DNA of 64,000 nucleotides, from assembly GCF_027924405.1 (NCBI RefSeq), contig NZ_AP026978.1, forward strand, positions 1,612,001 to 1,676,000, given 5' to 3'. This stretch comes from Nocardia sputorum (lineage in GTDB: Bacteria > Actinomycetota > Actinomycetes > Mycobacteriales > Mycobacteriaceae). Under the pieces are notes generated by a model. The model worked only from the letters and a program-made list of their open reading frames with translations. It was not told the origin of the DNA and ran no database searches. Of the stretch, positions 18,307 to 26,042 are shown in pieces; the first letter of the stretch is position 1; each line of letters starts with the position of its first letter. The translations under genes were made by a program, and so were the position numbers.

Positions 18307-18432
18307 TCACCGCCGCGCATCATCCGCCTCGATCACGACCGGTATCGGCCGCGGTGCCTGTTCGCGAACCCCGAACGCGCGGATGACCAGCGCGCAGCAG
18401 ACGAATGCGACGACGACGATCATTGCCGACAT
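18307..18432 (-). CDS. Predicted 41-residue membrane peptide upstream of kdpD
   Basis: A short reverse-strand frame starts at ATG 18432 and encodes MSAMIVVVAFVCCALVIRAF followed by a hydrophilic tail ending EADDARR. The first 20 residues form one membrane helix with two adjacent cysteines. Its start is preceded on its own strand by a purine-rich AGAGGA about five bases away within GGAGGGAAGAGAGGA, among the best ribosome sites in the window. It ends about 65 bp before kdpD on the same strand, so it would be the first gene of the kdpDE transcript. No family is recognised; its small size and lack of a comparison keep confidence moderate. Confidence 0.5.
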   Translation of the reverse strand: MSAMIVVVAFVCCALVIRAFGVREQAPRPIPVVIEADDARR

Positions 18433-18732
18433 TGTGATCCTCTCTTCCCTCCCCGGCTGGACGGCACCGGTCGCGCTGGAATCATCCCGCCCGGCCTGCT
18501 CTCCACTTACTACCGCCGCCAGACGGCCGGACCTCGATATTTACGGGGTGTTGACGGTCCGTCCGCGTTCCTTGACGCCATCCTTGCGGGCGGCGCGTGA
18601 CCGTCAACGAACCGCAAATGCCGAGTATCGAGGCGTCAAGAAGTCGTCAGGAACCGACGGGACGCGCCATAGGCGCGCTTCACTCGCTCTGTCGCGCCGA
18701 AGCCCGGCGCGCGGATGGAGGTTGGTCGAGTT
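18433..18732. other. Divergent kdp control region
   Basis: This 300-bp gap separates the reverse kdpDE unit from the forward kdpFABC unit and should contain both promoters. It carries four TTGACG hexamers, two in each orientation (see the separate operator entry). No further gene was found; the frames that cross it are not coherent. Confidence 0.6.
18550..18639. promoter_or_regulatory. Candidate KdpE operator: TTGACG hexamer cluster
   Basis: GTTGACGGTC at 18550-18559 and its exact reverse complement GACCGTCAAC at 18599-18608 form a 10-bp inverted repeat with 39 bp between. Further copies of the core are TTGACG at 18572-18577 and CGTCAA at 18634-18639. The two forward copies are 21 bp apart, about two helical turns. 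None is correctly spaced from a -10 box to be a plain -35 element, so binding by KdpE is the favoured, untested reading. Confidence 0.4.
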
Positions 18733-18816
18733 ATGTCGGTCGTGGTGTTCACCGCGCTCACCGTGGCGGCGTTCGCGCTGCTGGGGTTGATCCAGCGCGG
18801 GGTGGAGAAGTTGTGA
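18733..18816 (+). CDS. 27-residue membrane peptide coupled to KdpF
   Basis: The frame MSVVVFTALTVAAFALLGLI plus QRGVEKL encodes one membrane helix with a basic end. GGAGG at 18717-18721 lies 11 bases before the ATG. Its TGA stop overlaps the kdpF GTG start in the four-base GTGA arrangement, so the two peptides are translationally coupled and this is the first cistron of the kdp operon. It is too small for most gene finders. It may be an accessory subunit like KdpF or a leader peptide; no function is assigned. Confidence 0.6.
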   Translation: MSVVVFTALTVAAFALLGLIQRGVEKL

Positions 18817-18899
18817 CCGCGAATCTGGTCGGTCTGGTTCTCGCCGTCGGCACAGCGGTCTATCTGGTCGCGGCGCTGCTGTTTCCCGAGAGGTTCTGA
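18813..18899 (+). CDS. kdpF: KdpF, small subunit of the potassium-transporting ATPase
   Basis: The 28-residue peptide VTANLVGLVLAVGTAVYLVA plus ALLFPERF is a single membrane helix ending in the LxxPERF motif typical of KdpF, which stabilises the KdpFABC complex. It starts at a GTG overlapping the preceding small gene and ends one base before the kdpA start, so translation is continuous across the operon. Confidence 0.9.
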   Translation: MTANLVGLVLAVGTAVYLVAALLFPERF

Positions 18900-20570
18900 G
18901 TGAGCACGACAACCGCGGGGATCGTCTTCGTGGCCTCTCTGATCCTTGCGCTCGCGCTGGTGCACGTGCCGCTGGGCGACTACATGTACCGGGTCTACGA
19001 CGGACGCGAGCATTCGCGCGTCGAACGTCTCGTCTACCGCGCGATCGGAGCGCACCCCGAAGTCGAGCAGCCTTGGCCCGTGTACGCGCGCAGCGTGCTG
19101 GCCTTTTCGGCGGTCGGCATTCTCTTCCTGTTCTTCTTCCAGCTCGTACAGGGCCGGTTACCCCTGCACCTGAACGATCCGGGCACCGAGATGACGCCCG
19201 CGCTGGCCTGGAACACCGCGGTCAGTTTCGTCACCAACACCAACTGGCAGAACTACTCCGGTGAATCCACCCAGGGGCACCTGGTGCAGATGGCCGGGCT
19301 CGCGGTGCAGAACTTCGTCTCGGCGGCGGTGGGCATGGCGGTGGCCGTGGCGCTGGTACGCGGGTTCGCTCGCAGGCACACCGGCGATCTCGGCAACTTC
19401 TGGGTGGATCTGGTGCGCGGCACGCTGCGCATCCTGCTGCCGATCGCCTTCGTCTTCGCGCTCGTGCTGGTGGTGGGCGGTGTGATCCAGAATTTCCACT
19501 TGCACGACCAAGCGGCGCGGACGCTGAGCGGGACGCGGCAGACCATCACCGGCGGCCCGGTCGCCAGCCAAGAGGTGATCAAGGAACTCGGTACCAACGG
19601 CGGGGGCTTCTACAACGCCAACTCGTCGCACCCGTTCGAGAACCCGGCCACCTGGACCAACTGGGTGGAGATCTTCTTGCTGCTGGTGATCAGCTTCTCG
19701 CTGCCGCGCACCTTCGGCCGGATGGTGGGCAGCCGCAGGCAGGGCTACGCGATCGTCGCGGTGATGGGGACGATCGCACTGATCAGCGTCACGCTGACGA
19801 ACCTGTTCCAGCTCCAGCACCACGGCACGGTGCCGACCGCGATCGGCGCATCGATGGAAGGCGTGGAACAGCGTTTCGGCGTGTCGAATTCGGCGACTTT
19901 CGCCGCCTCGACCACGCTGACCTCGACAGGCGCCGTCGACTCGTTCCACGACTCCTACACCAGCCTCGGCGGCCTGATGATGATGTTCAACATGCAGCTG
20001 GGCGAAGTCGCGCCCGGCGGCACCGGATCGGGGCTGTACGGCATGCTGATCCTGGCGGTGATCACGGTGTTCGTCGCCGGGTTGATGGTCGGCCGCACGC
20101 CGGAGTACCTCGGCAAGAAGATCACACCGCGCGAGATCAAGCTGGCCGCGTCGTATTTCCTGATCAGCCCGCTGATCGTGCTGGTCGGCACCGCCGCGGC
20201 CATGGCGATGCCAGGCCGGCGCGCGAGCATGCTGAATTCGGGGCCGCACGGTCTGTCGGAGGTGCTGTACGCCTTCACCTCGGCCGCCAACAACAACGGC
20301 TCCGCCTTCGCGGGACTGACCGGCAACACCGAGTGGTACAACACCGCGCTGGGCCTGGCCATGCTGTTCGGCCGTTTCCTGCCGATTATCTTCGTGCTCG
20401 CCCTGGCCGGTTCGCTGGCTCGGCAGGGCACCACTCCCGCGTCGATCGGCACGCTGCCGACACACCGGCCGCAGTTCGTCGGCATGGTCGTCGGCGTGAC
20501 GGTGATCCTGGTCGCGCTCACCTTCCTGCCCGCGCTGGCGCTCGGGCCGCTCGCCGAAGGAATCCACTGA
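18900..20570 (+). CDS. kdpA: KdpA, potassium-channel-like subunit
   Basis: KdpA binds and passes potassium through the inner membrane. The 556-residue protein has about ten membrane helices and the four degenerate selectivity-filter regions: [30 protein letters not shown], the [13 protein letters not shown] region, and [14 protein letters not shown]. The GTG start follows the kdpF stop directly, and the kdpB ATG comes one base after its own stop. Length and motif order are those of the family. Confidence 0.97.
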   Translation: MSTTTAGIVFVASLILALALVHVPLGDYMYRVYDGREHSRVERLVYRAIGAHPEVEQPWPVYARSVLAFSAVGILFLFFFQLVQGRLPLHLNDPGTEMTPALAWNTAVSFVTNTNWQNYSGESTQGHLVQMAGLAVQNFVSAAVGMAVAVALVRGFARRHTGDLGNFWVDLVRGTLRILLPIAFVFALVLVVGGVIQNFHLHDQAARTLSGTRQTITGGPVASQEVIKELGTNGGGFYNANSSHPFENPATWTNWVEIFLLLVISFSLPRTFGRMVGSRRQGYAIVAVMGTIALISVTLTNLFQLQHHGTVPTAIGASMEGVEQRFGVSNSATFAASTTLTSTGAVDSFHDSYTSLGGLMMMFNMQLGEVAPGGTGSGLYGMLILAVITVFVAGLMVGRTPEYLGKKITPREIKLAASYFLISPLIVLVGTAAAMAMPGRRASMLNSGPHGLSEVLYAFTSAANNNGSAFAGLTGNTEWYNTALGLAMLFGRFLPIIFVLALAGSLARQGTTPASIGTLPTHRPQFVGMVVGVTVILVALTFLPALALGPLAEGIH

Positions 20571-20571
20571 C

Positions 20572-22728
20572 ATGTCCAGTTCCGCAATCGATGACCTGGT
20601 CGCGGCGCGGGCCGAGTCCGATCGGCGGCGGCAGGCCAAGAGTGTCCCGAGCGGGGTTCTCGACCCCAAGATGCTGCTGACCTCGCTGCCGGACGCGGTG
20701 CGCAAGCTCGATCCGCGCACCCTGTGGCGCAACCCCGTGATGCTGATCGTCGAACTCGGCGCGGTGTGGTCGACCGTTCTCGCGCTGGTGGACCCGAGCT
20801 TCTTCGCCTGGGCGACCGTGGTGTGGCTGTGGCTCACCGTGCTCTTCGCCAACCTGGCCGAGGCCGTCGCGGAGGGGCGCGGCAAGGCGCAGGCCGACAC
20901 CCTGCGCAAGGCGAAGACCGACACCGTCGCGCGGCGGCTGGTGGAGTGGTCGCCGGGCGCGCGGCCGGTCGAGGAACGCGTCGCCGCCACGGACCTGCGC
21001 CGCGGCGATCACGTCGTGGTCGAGGCCGGGCAGGTGATCCCGGGCGACGGCGACGTCGTGGAAGGCATCGCGTCGGTCGACGAGTCGGCGATCACCGGTG
21101 AATCCGCGCCGGTGATCCGCGAATCCGGCGGTGACCGCTCGGCCGTGACCGGCGGCACCACCGTGTTGTCGGACCGGATCGTCGTGCGGATCACCCAGGA
21201 ACCCGGCCGCAGCTTCATCGACAGGATGATCGCGCTCGTGGAGGGCGCGAGCAGGCAGAAGACCCCGAACGAGACCGCGCTGAACATCCTGCTCGCGGCG
21301 CTGACGATCATCTTCGTCTTCGCGGTCGTCACGCTGCAGCCGATGGCGATCTTCAGCAAGGCGAACAACCCGGGCGTGCCGGACACCTCGGCGCTGGACG
21401 CGCACGGCGTCACCGGCATCGTGCTGGTCTCGCTGCTGGTGTGCCTGATCCCCACGACCATCGGCGCGTTGCTGTCGGCGATCGGCATCGCGGGCATGGA
21501 CCGCCTGGTGCAGCGCAATGTGCTCGCCATGTCCGGTCGTGCCGTCGAGGCAGCCGGAGACGTGAACACCCTGCTGCTGGACAAGACCGGCACCATCACG
21601 CTCGGCAATCGTCAGGCCGCGGACTTCGTCCCGGTGCCCGGCGTGAGCACGGCGGAACTGGCCGACGCCGCACAGCTTTCCAGCTTGGCCGACGAGACGC
21701 CGGAGGGACGTTCCATCGTGGTCTACGCCAAACAGGCCTACGGTCTGCGGGAGCGGACGCCCGGCGAGCTGAGTCACGCGCGGTGGGTGGAGTTCACCGC
21801 GCAGACCCGGATGTCGGGCGTCGATGTCGAGGACCGCATGCTGCGTAAGGGCGCGGCGAGTGCGGTCACCGAATGGGTGCGGTCTCGGGGCGGTTCGGTG
21901 CCCGCTGAACTCGGCGCGACCGTCGACGGCATCTCCGCCGCGGGCGGCACGCCGCTGGTCGTCGGCCAGGTCGACGGCGACGGCGCCCGGGTGCTCGGCG
22001 TGATCCACCTCAAAGACGTGGTGAAGCAGGGCATGCGCGAGCGGTTCGACGAGATGCGCAGCATGGGCATCCGCACGGTGATGATCACTGGCGACAACCC
22101 GTTGACCGCTCAGGCGATCGCGGACGAAGCGGGTGTCGACGACTTCCTCGCCGAGGCGACGCCGGAGGACAAGCTGGCGCTGATCAAACGGGAACAGGAG
22201 GGCGGGCGGCTGGTCGCGATGACCGGCGACGGCACCAACGACGCGCCCGCGCTCGCGCAGGCCGACGTGGGCGTCGCGATGAACACCGGGACGTCGGCCG
22301 CCAAAGAGGCGGGCAACATGGTGGATCTGGACTCCGACCCGACCAAGCTGATCGAGATCGTCGAGATCGGCAAACAGTTGCTCATCACGCGCGGGGCGCT
22401 GACGACGTTCTCCATCGCCAACGACATCGCCAAGTACTTCGCGATCATTCCCGCGCTGTTCGTGCCGCTGTTCCCCGGTCTGGACCTGCTCAACGTCATG
22501 CGGCTGTCCAGCCCGCAGTCGGCGATCCTGTCCGCGGTGATCTTCAACGCCGTCGTCATCGTGGCGTTGATCCCGCTGGCTTTGCGCGGCGTGCGTTACC
22601 GGCCGTCGAACGCGTCGAAGTTGCTCAGCCGCAACCTGACCGTCTACGGGCTCGGCGGCATCATCGCGCCGTTCCTCGGCATCAAACTCATCGACCTCGT
22701 GGTCCAGTTCCTTCCCGGGATGTCCTGA
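20572..22728 (+). CDS. kdpB: KdpB, P-type ATPase subunit
   Basis: The 718-residue catalytic subunit couples ATP hydrolysis to potassium uptake by KdpA. It shows the actuator motif [10 protein letters not shown], the phosphorylation site D337 in [13 protein letters not shown], the nucleotide-domain segments [10 protein letters not shown] and MRKGAAS-like LRKGAASAV, and the hinge [20 protein letters not shown]. Seven membrane helices can be placed. It lies one base after kdpA and one base before kdpC. Confidence 0.97.
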   Translation: MSSSAIDDLVAARAESDRRRQAKSVPSGVLDPKMLLTSLPDAVRKLDPRTLWRNPVMLIVELGAVWSTVLALVDPSFFAWATVVWLWLTVLFANLAEAVAEGRGKAQADTLRKAKTDTVARRLVEWSPGARPVEERVAATDLRRGDHVVVEAGQVIPGDGDVVEGIASVDESAITGESAPVIRESGGDRSAVTGGTTVLSDRIVVRITQEPGRSFIDRMIALVEGASRQKTPNETALNILLAALTIIFVFAVVTLQPMAIFSKANNPGVPDTSALDAHGVTGIVLVSLLVCLIPTTIGALLSAIGIAGMDRLVQRNVLAMSGRAVEAAGDVNTLLLDKTGTITLGNRQAADFVPVPGVSTAELADAAQLSSLADETPEGRSIVVYAKQAYGLRERTPGELSHARWVEFTAQTRMSGVDVEDRMLRKGAASAVTEWVRSRGGSVPAELGATVDGISAAGGTPLVVGQVDGDGARVLGVIHLKDVVKQGMRERFDEMRSMGIRTVMITGDNPLTAQAIADEAGVDDFLAEATPEDKLALIKREQEGGRLVAMTGDGTNDAPALAQADVGVAMNTGTSAAKEAGNMVDLDSDPTKLIEIVEIGKQLLITRGALTTFSIANDIAKYFAIIPALFVPLFPGLDLLNVMRLSSPQSAILSAVIFNAVVIVALIPLALRGVRYRPSNASKLLSRNLTVYGLGGIIAPFLGIKLIDLVVQFLPGMS

Positions 22729-22729
22729 T

Positions 22730-23599
22730 ATGCGCCTTTCAACCTGGATCCGGCAGCATCTCGCCGCCCTGCGCGCATTGCTCGCGCTCACGGCGATCAC
22801 CGGAATCGTGTATCCCCTGGCGGTTTTCGCGGCAGCCCAGCTCCCCGGCCTGCACGAGAAGGCGGACGGGTCGCTGGTCGAGGTGAACGGAACGACCGTA
22901 GGTTCCAGCCTGATCGGGCAATCGTTCACCGCCGCCGACGGTGCGGCTCTGGTGCAGTACTTCCAGAGCCGTCCCTCGGCCGCCGGTGACGGCTACGACC
23001 CGATGTCCACCGCCGCGAGCAATCTCGGACCGGAGGACATCGTCGACACACCGGCACGCGCGAGCCTGCTCACCACGGTGTGTGCCCGCAGCAAGGAGGT
23101 CGGCGACCGTGAGGGGGTCGACGGCAGCCGTCCGTTCTGCACGAAAGACGGTGTGGGCGCGGTGCTCTCGGTACTCGGACCGCGCGACCGCGATGGCGGC
23201 GTCGCGCATCCGGTGCGGGTGGTCAGCGTCAACGAGGCGTGCCCGGCGCGGCCGTTCGTCGCCGCCTACCGCGGCGTCCGGGTCGACTGCGCCGAACCGG
23301 GACAGGATTACTCCGCCGGGCGTGTCGTCCCGATCCGGGGCGACGCGCCCGCCGATCCGGCGGTGCCGGCCGATGCTGTCGCCGCGAGCGGGAGTGGACT
23401 GGACCCGAACATCTCTCCGGAGTACGCGGCCATCCAGGTTTCCCGCGTCGCGAAGGCGCGCGGGGTTTCCGAAGACCAGGTCCGGGCCCTGGTGGACGAG
23501 CACACCAGCGGCCGGACGCTGGGATTCCTCGGTGAGCCGCGCGTGGACGTCCTCCAGGTGAATCTGGATCTGGATCGCCGGTACGCCTACCGCGGGTGA
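22730..23599 (+). CDS. kdpC: KdpC, with a family insertion
   Basis: KdpC is the single-span subunit that supports ATP binding by KdpB. The N-terminal helix ALLALTAITGIVYPLAVFAA, VGSSLIGQSF, YFQSRPSAAGDGYDP, the SGSGLDPNISPEYAAIQ motif and the closing VNLDLDR stretch are diagnostic. At 289 residues it is about 100 longer than the E. coli protein (190). The extra length is a region at about 105-205 containing four cysteines, inserted before SGSGLDP. Longer KdpC proteins occur in other actinobacteria as far as I recall. A strong hairpin follows the stop. Confidence 0.95.
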   Translation: MRLSTWIRQHLAALRALLALTAITGIVYPLAVFAAAQLPGLHEKADGSLVEVNGTTVGSSLIGQSFTAADGAALVQYFQSRPSAAGDGYDPMSTAASNLGPEDIVDTPARASLLTTVCARSKEVGDREGVDGSRPFCTKDGVGAVLSVLGPRDRDGGVAHPVRVVSVNEACPARPFVAAYRGVRVDCAEPGQDYSAGRVVPIRGDAPADPAVPADAVAASGSGLDPNISPEYAAIQVSRVAKARGVSEDQVRALVDEHTSGRTLGFLGEPRVDVLQVNLDLDRRYAYRG

Positions 23600-23600
23600 A

Positions 23601-23627
23601 CGCGGGCGGTGCCGTGTGCCGCCCGCG
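23601..23627. terminator. Bidirectional hairpin after kdpC
   Basis: CGCGGGCGG (23601-23609) and CCGCCCGCG (23619-23627) form a perfect 9-bp GC stem with a 9-base loop, lying between the convergent kdpC and metallo-hydrolase genes. No T-run follows, as is common for actinobacterial terminators. Confidence 0.65.
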
Positions 23628-23631
23628 GCGG

Positions 23632-24258
23632 TCAGTGGCCGCGCGCGATCCAGTCGGCGAGGAAGGGTTTCTCCGCGCCGATGGTGGTGGAATCGCCGTG
23701 CCCGGTATGGACCGTGGTCTCCTCCGGGAGCGTCAGCAGGCGTTCGCGAATCGACTCGATGATCGTGCCGAAATCGGAGAACGAGCGGCCGGTCGCGCCG
23801 GGCCCACCGGCGAACAACGTGTCGCCGGTGAACACGACCTTCGCGTCGGGCAGATGCAGTGCGACCGATCCGGGGGAGTGGCCGGGCGTGTGCAGCACCT
23901 GGATCTCGCTGTCCGCCACGGCGATCCGCGCACCGTCCGCGAGCGGCCGGTACTCGGCTTCCGGATGGGTCATGCGCCACAGCGGCTCGTCCCCAGGATG
24001 CAACAGGATCGGGGCGTTCAGCCGCTCGGCCAGCTCGGGAGCGACCGTCACGTGATCGTTGTGCCCGTGGGTGCACACGATCGCGCGGACCGTACGCCCG
24101 GCGACCGCCGCGACGATCGGGTCGGCGTCGTGGGCGGCGTCGATGACGACCACCTCGTCGTCGCCGCCGACCAACCAGATGTTGTTGTCCACCGCCCAGG
24201 TGCCGCCGTCGAGACAGAAGTCGCCGGAAGTGACGACGCGGTCGATGCGGGCGGTCAC
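23632..24258 (-). CDS. MBL-fold hydrolase paired with mscR
   Basis: This 208-residue metallo-beta-lactamase-fold protein resembles mycobacterial Rv2260 and glyoxalase-II-like hydrolases. It has the metal motif CTHGHNDHV, the later ligands [10 protein letters not shown] and [12 protein letters not shown], and [10 protein letters not shown]. Rv2260 is always beside the mycothiol-dependent formaldehyde dehydrogenase, so S-formylmycothiol hydrolysis is a reasonable inferred role. The GTG start overlaps the mscR stop in a GTGA arrangement, proving they share a transcript. It converges on kdpC. Confidence 0.85.
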   Translation of the reverse strand: MTARIDRVVTSGDFCLDGGTWAVDNNIWLVGGDDEVVVIDAAHDADPIVAAVAGRTVRAIVCTHGHNDHVTVAPELAERLNAPILLHPGDEPLWRMTHPEAEYRPLADGARIAVADSEIQVLHTPGHSPGSVALHLPDAKVVFTGDTLFAGGPGATGRSFSDFGTIIESIRERLLTLPEETTVHTGHGDSTTIGAEKPFLADWIARGH

Positions 24259-25340
24259 CAGACCACCACCGAGCGCAGCACGTCGCCGGCGTGCATCTTG
24301 GCGAAGGCCCCCTCCACCTGGTCGAGGCCGATGCGTTCGGTGACGAAGCGGTCCAGCGGCAGCCGTCCCTGGCGGTGCAGGTCGATCAGGGTGGGGAAGT
24401 CGCGTTCCGGCAGACAGTCGCCGTACCACGAGGACTTCAGCGCGCCGCCGCGGGAGAACAGGTCCAGCAGCGGCATCTCGATGGTCATCTCCGGCGTCGG
24501 CACGCCGACGAGAACCACCGTGCCCGCCAGGTCGCGGCCGTAGAACGCCTGCTTCCAGGTCTCCGGCCGCCCGACGGCGTCGATGACGACGTCGGCGCCC
24601 CACCCGTCGGTGTACTCCTGGATCTTCTCGGCCACGTCCTCGGTGGTGGCGTCGACCGTGTGAGTGGCGCCGAAGTCGATGGCCCAGCGCAGTTTCCGGG
24701 CGTCGCGGTCGACCGCGATGATGGTCTTCGCCCCGGCCAGCCGGGCCCCGGCGATGGCCGCGTCGCCGACGCCGCCGCAGCCGATCACCGCGACGCTGTC
24801 GCCGATCGAGACGTTGCCGGTGTGCAGCGCCGCGCCGATGCCCGCCATCACGCCGCAGCCGAGCAGGCCCGCCACCGCGGGGTCGGCGGCCGGATCCACC
24901 TTGGTGCACTGGCCCTCGTGCACGACGGTCTTGTCGACGAACGCGCCGATGCCCAGCGCGGGTGCCAGCTCGGTTCCGTCGGCGAGCGTCATCTTCGCGC
25001 TCGCGTTGCGACTGTCGAAGCAGTACCAGGGACGGCCCCGTTTGCACGCCCGGCACTCGCCGCAGACCGCGCGCCAGTTGAGGATCACGTAGTCGCCTTC
25101 CGCCACGTGGGTGACCGCGGCGCCGACGGTCTCCACCACACCGGCGGCCTCGTGGCCGAGCAGGAACGGGAAGTCGTCGGTGATCCCGCCGTCGCGATAG
25201 TGCAGATCGGTGTGGCAGACACCGCACGCCTGCACCCGCACCACCACGTCGTGCGGGCCCGGATCGGGGATCACGACCTCGGTGATCTCCACCGGTGCGC
25301 CCTTGCTGCGGGCCACGACCCCGCGGACGGTCTCCGACAC
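24255..25340 (-). CDS. mscR: S-(hydroxymethyl)mycothiol dehydrogenase
   Basis: The 361-residue zinc alcohol dehydrogenase closely matches Rv2259/MscR, which oxidises the formaldehyde-mycothiol adduct and reduces S-nitrosomycothiol. Catalytic zinc ligands are C39/H63 with the ACGVCHTDL and LGHEAAG motifs; structural zinc cysteines are C93, C96, C99 and C107 ([15 protein letters not shown]). The Rossmann motif is [16 protein letters not shown]. The GTG at 25340 has AGGAGG five bases upstream and gives the family length; the open frame runs 25 codons further without a comparable site. Its presence implies mycothiol as the cell thiol. Confidence 0.95.
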   Translation of the reverse strand: MSETVRGVVARSKGAPVEITEVVIPDPGPHDVVVRVQACGVCHTDLHYRDGGITDDFPFLLGHEAAGVVETVGAAVTHVAEGDYVILNWRAVCGECRACKRGRPWYCFDSRNASAKMTLADGTELAPALGIGAFVDKTVVHEGQCTKVDPAADPAVAGLLGCGVMAGIGAALHTGNVSIGDSVAVIGCGGVGDAAIAGARLAGAKTIIAVDRDARKLRWAIDFGATHTVDATTEDVAEKIQEYTDGWGADVVIDAVGRPETWKQAFYGRDLAGTVVLVGVPTPEMTIEMPLLDLFSRGGALKSSWYGDCLPERDFPTLIDLHRQGRLPLDRFVTERIGLDQVEGAFAKMHAGDVLRSVVVW

Positions 25341-25489
25341 CTGTGCCTCCTGAGCGAGTTCGTCGGGACGCGGATCCGGCCGCTCGGCGGATCCGCGAGC
25401 TGAACACCTGTCCATACAGCTGTTCCTGATGGAACCCTACCGCCGGATGGCGCCGAGGCGCGCGTTTCGAGCGGGAATCGGCCCGGAGG

Positions 25490-25517
25490 TTGACATTCCA
25501 CTTTGGAGGGTTATGAT
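25490..25517 (+). promoter_or_regulatory. Near-consensus sigma-70-type promoter
   Basis: TTGACA (25490-25495) and TATGAT (25512-25517) are separated by 16 bp, far closer to the housekeeping consensus than anything else in the window. It points toward the DUF1707 gene. One copy of the TTCCACTNTGGA repeat fills the spacer. Confidence 0.7.
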
Positions 25518-25546
25518 GGAGTCATATTCCACTATGGAGGGTGGAA
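25496..25546. promoter_or_regulatory. Duplicated operator overlapping the DUF1707-gene promoter
   Basis: TTCCACTTTGGAGGG (25496-25510) and TTCCACTATGGAGGG (25527-25541) are direct repeats starting 31 bp apart, differing at one base. Each has internal dyad symmetry (TCCA-N3-TGGA), and the second continues into GTGGAA (25541-25546) to make a TTCCAC-N8-GTGGAA inverted repeat. One copy lies between -35 and -10, the other just downstream of the predicted start site, which is the geometry of a repressor. The regulator is not evident. Confidence 0.55.
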
Positions 25547-25564
25547 CCGTCGATAGGACCAAGC

Positions 25565-25990
25565 ATGGACATCTCCACCGGCACCCGCGCCTCGAATGCC
25601 GAACGCGACGCCGTGGTGCGCCTGCTCGGCAGGCATATGGCAGACGGGCGGCTGGATCTGCCCGAATACGACCAGCGCGTCGCCCAGGTGTACGCCACCA
25701 CCGATCGCGAGGACCTGCGCTCGGTGCTGTCCGATCTGCCCGACCTCGGCAAGGACGCCGCCGCACCGGCTGCCGCGCGCCCGCGCATCCCGATCTGGCA
25801 GCGGATCGAAGGCAGCACCTGGCTCGGCGTGAGCCTGCTGGTGCTCGTCATCTGGGGCGCGATCTCGCTGAGCGTCGGCGCGTTCACTTACTTCTGGCCG
25901 ATCTGGGTGATCGGCCCGTGGGGCGCGGTCCTCGCGTTCCGCATGGTGGCCGGCTTCGAGAACGGCCGTTTCACCCAACGGATGAGCTGA
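25565..25990 (+). CDS. DUF1707 two-helix membrane protein
   Basis: The 141-residue protein begins with a DUF1707 domain (RASNAERDAVVRLLGRHMAD, then GRLDLPEYDQRVAQVYATTD), a small module found at the N-termini of many actinobacterial membrane and SHOCT-like proteins, and ends with two membrane helices (TWLGVSLLVLVIWGAISLSV and FTYFWPIWVIGPWGAVLAF). The role is unknown. AGGA lies seven bases before ATG 25565; the frame also opens at a GTG at 25541, inside the operator region. It is driven by the strong promoter at 25490 and ends in an intrinsic terminator. Confidence 0.85.
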   Translation: MDISTGTRASNAERDAVVRLLGRHMADGRLDLPEYDQRVAQVYATTDREDLRSVLSDLPDLGKDAAAPAAARPRIPIWQRIEGSTWLGVSLLVLVIWGAISLSVGAFTYFWPIWVIGPWGAVLAFRMVAGFENGRFTQRMS

Positions 25991-25999
25991 GCTTCGCTG

Positions 26000-26036
26000 C
26001 GCTGCCACCCGGTTCGCCGGGTAGCAGCGCCGTTTT
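26000..26036 (+). terminator. Intrinsic terminator with UUCG tetraloop
   Basis: CGCTGCCACCCGG (26000-26012), the tetraloop TTCG, and CCGGGTAGCAGCG (26017-26029) form a 13-bp stem with one mismatch, followed after three bases by TTTT. It ends the DUF1707 transcript and lies just before the end of the converging gene. Confidence 0.85.
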
Positions 26037-26042
26037 CCTCCC

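Noticed and set aside
20518..22929. 803-codon reverse frame antisense to kdpB
   Set aside because: His/Gln/Arg-rich shadow of a complete P-type ATPase.
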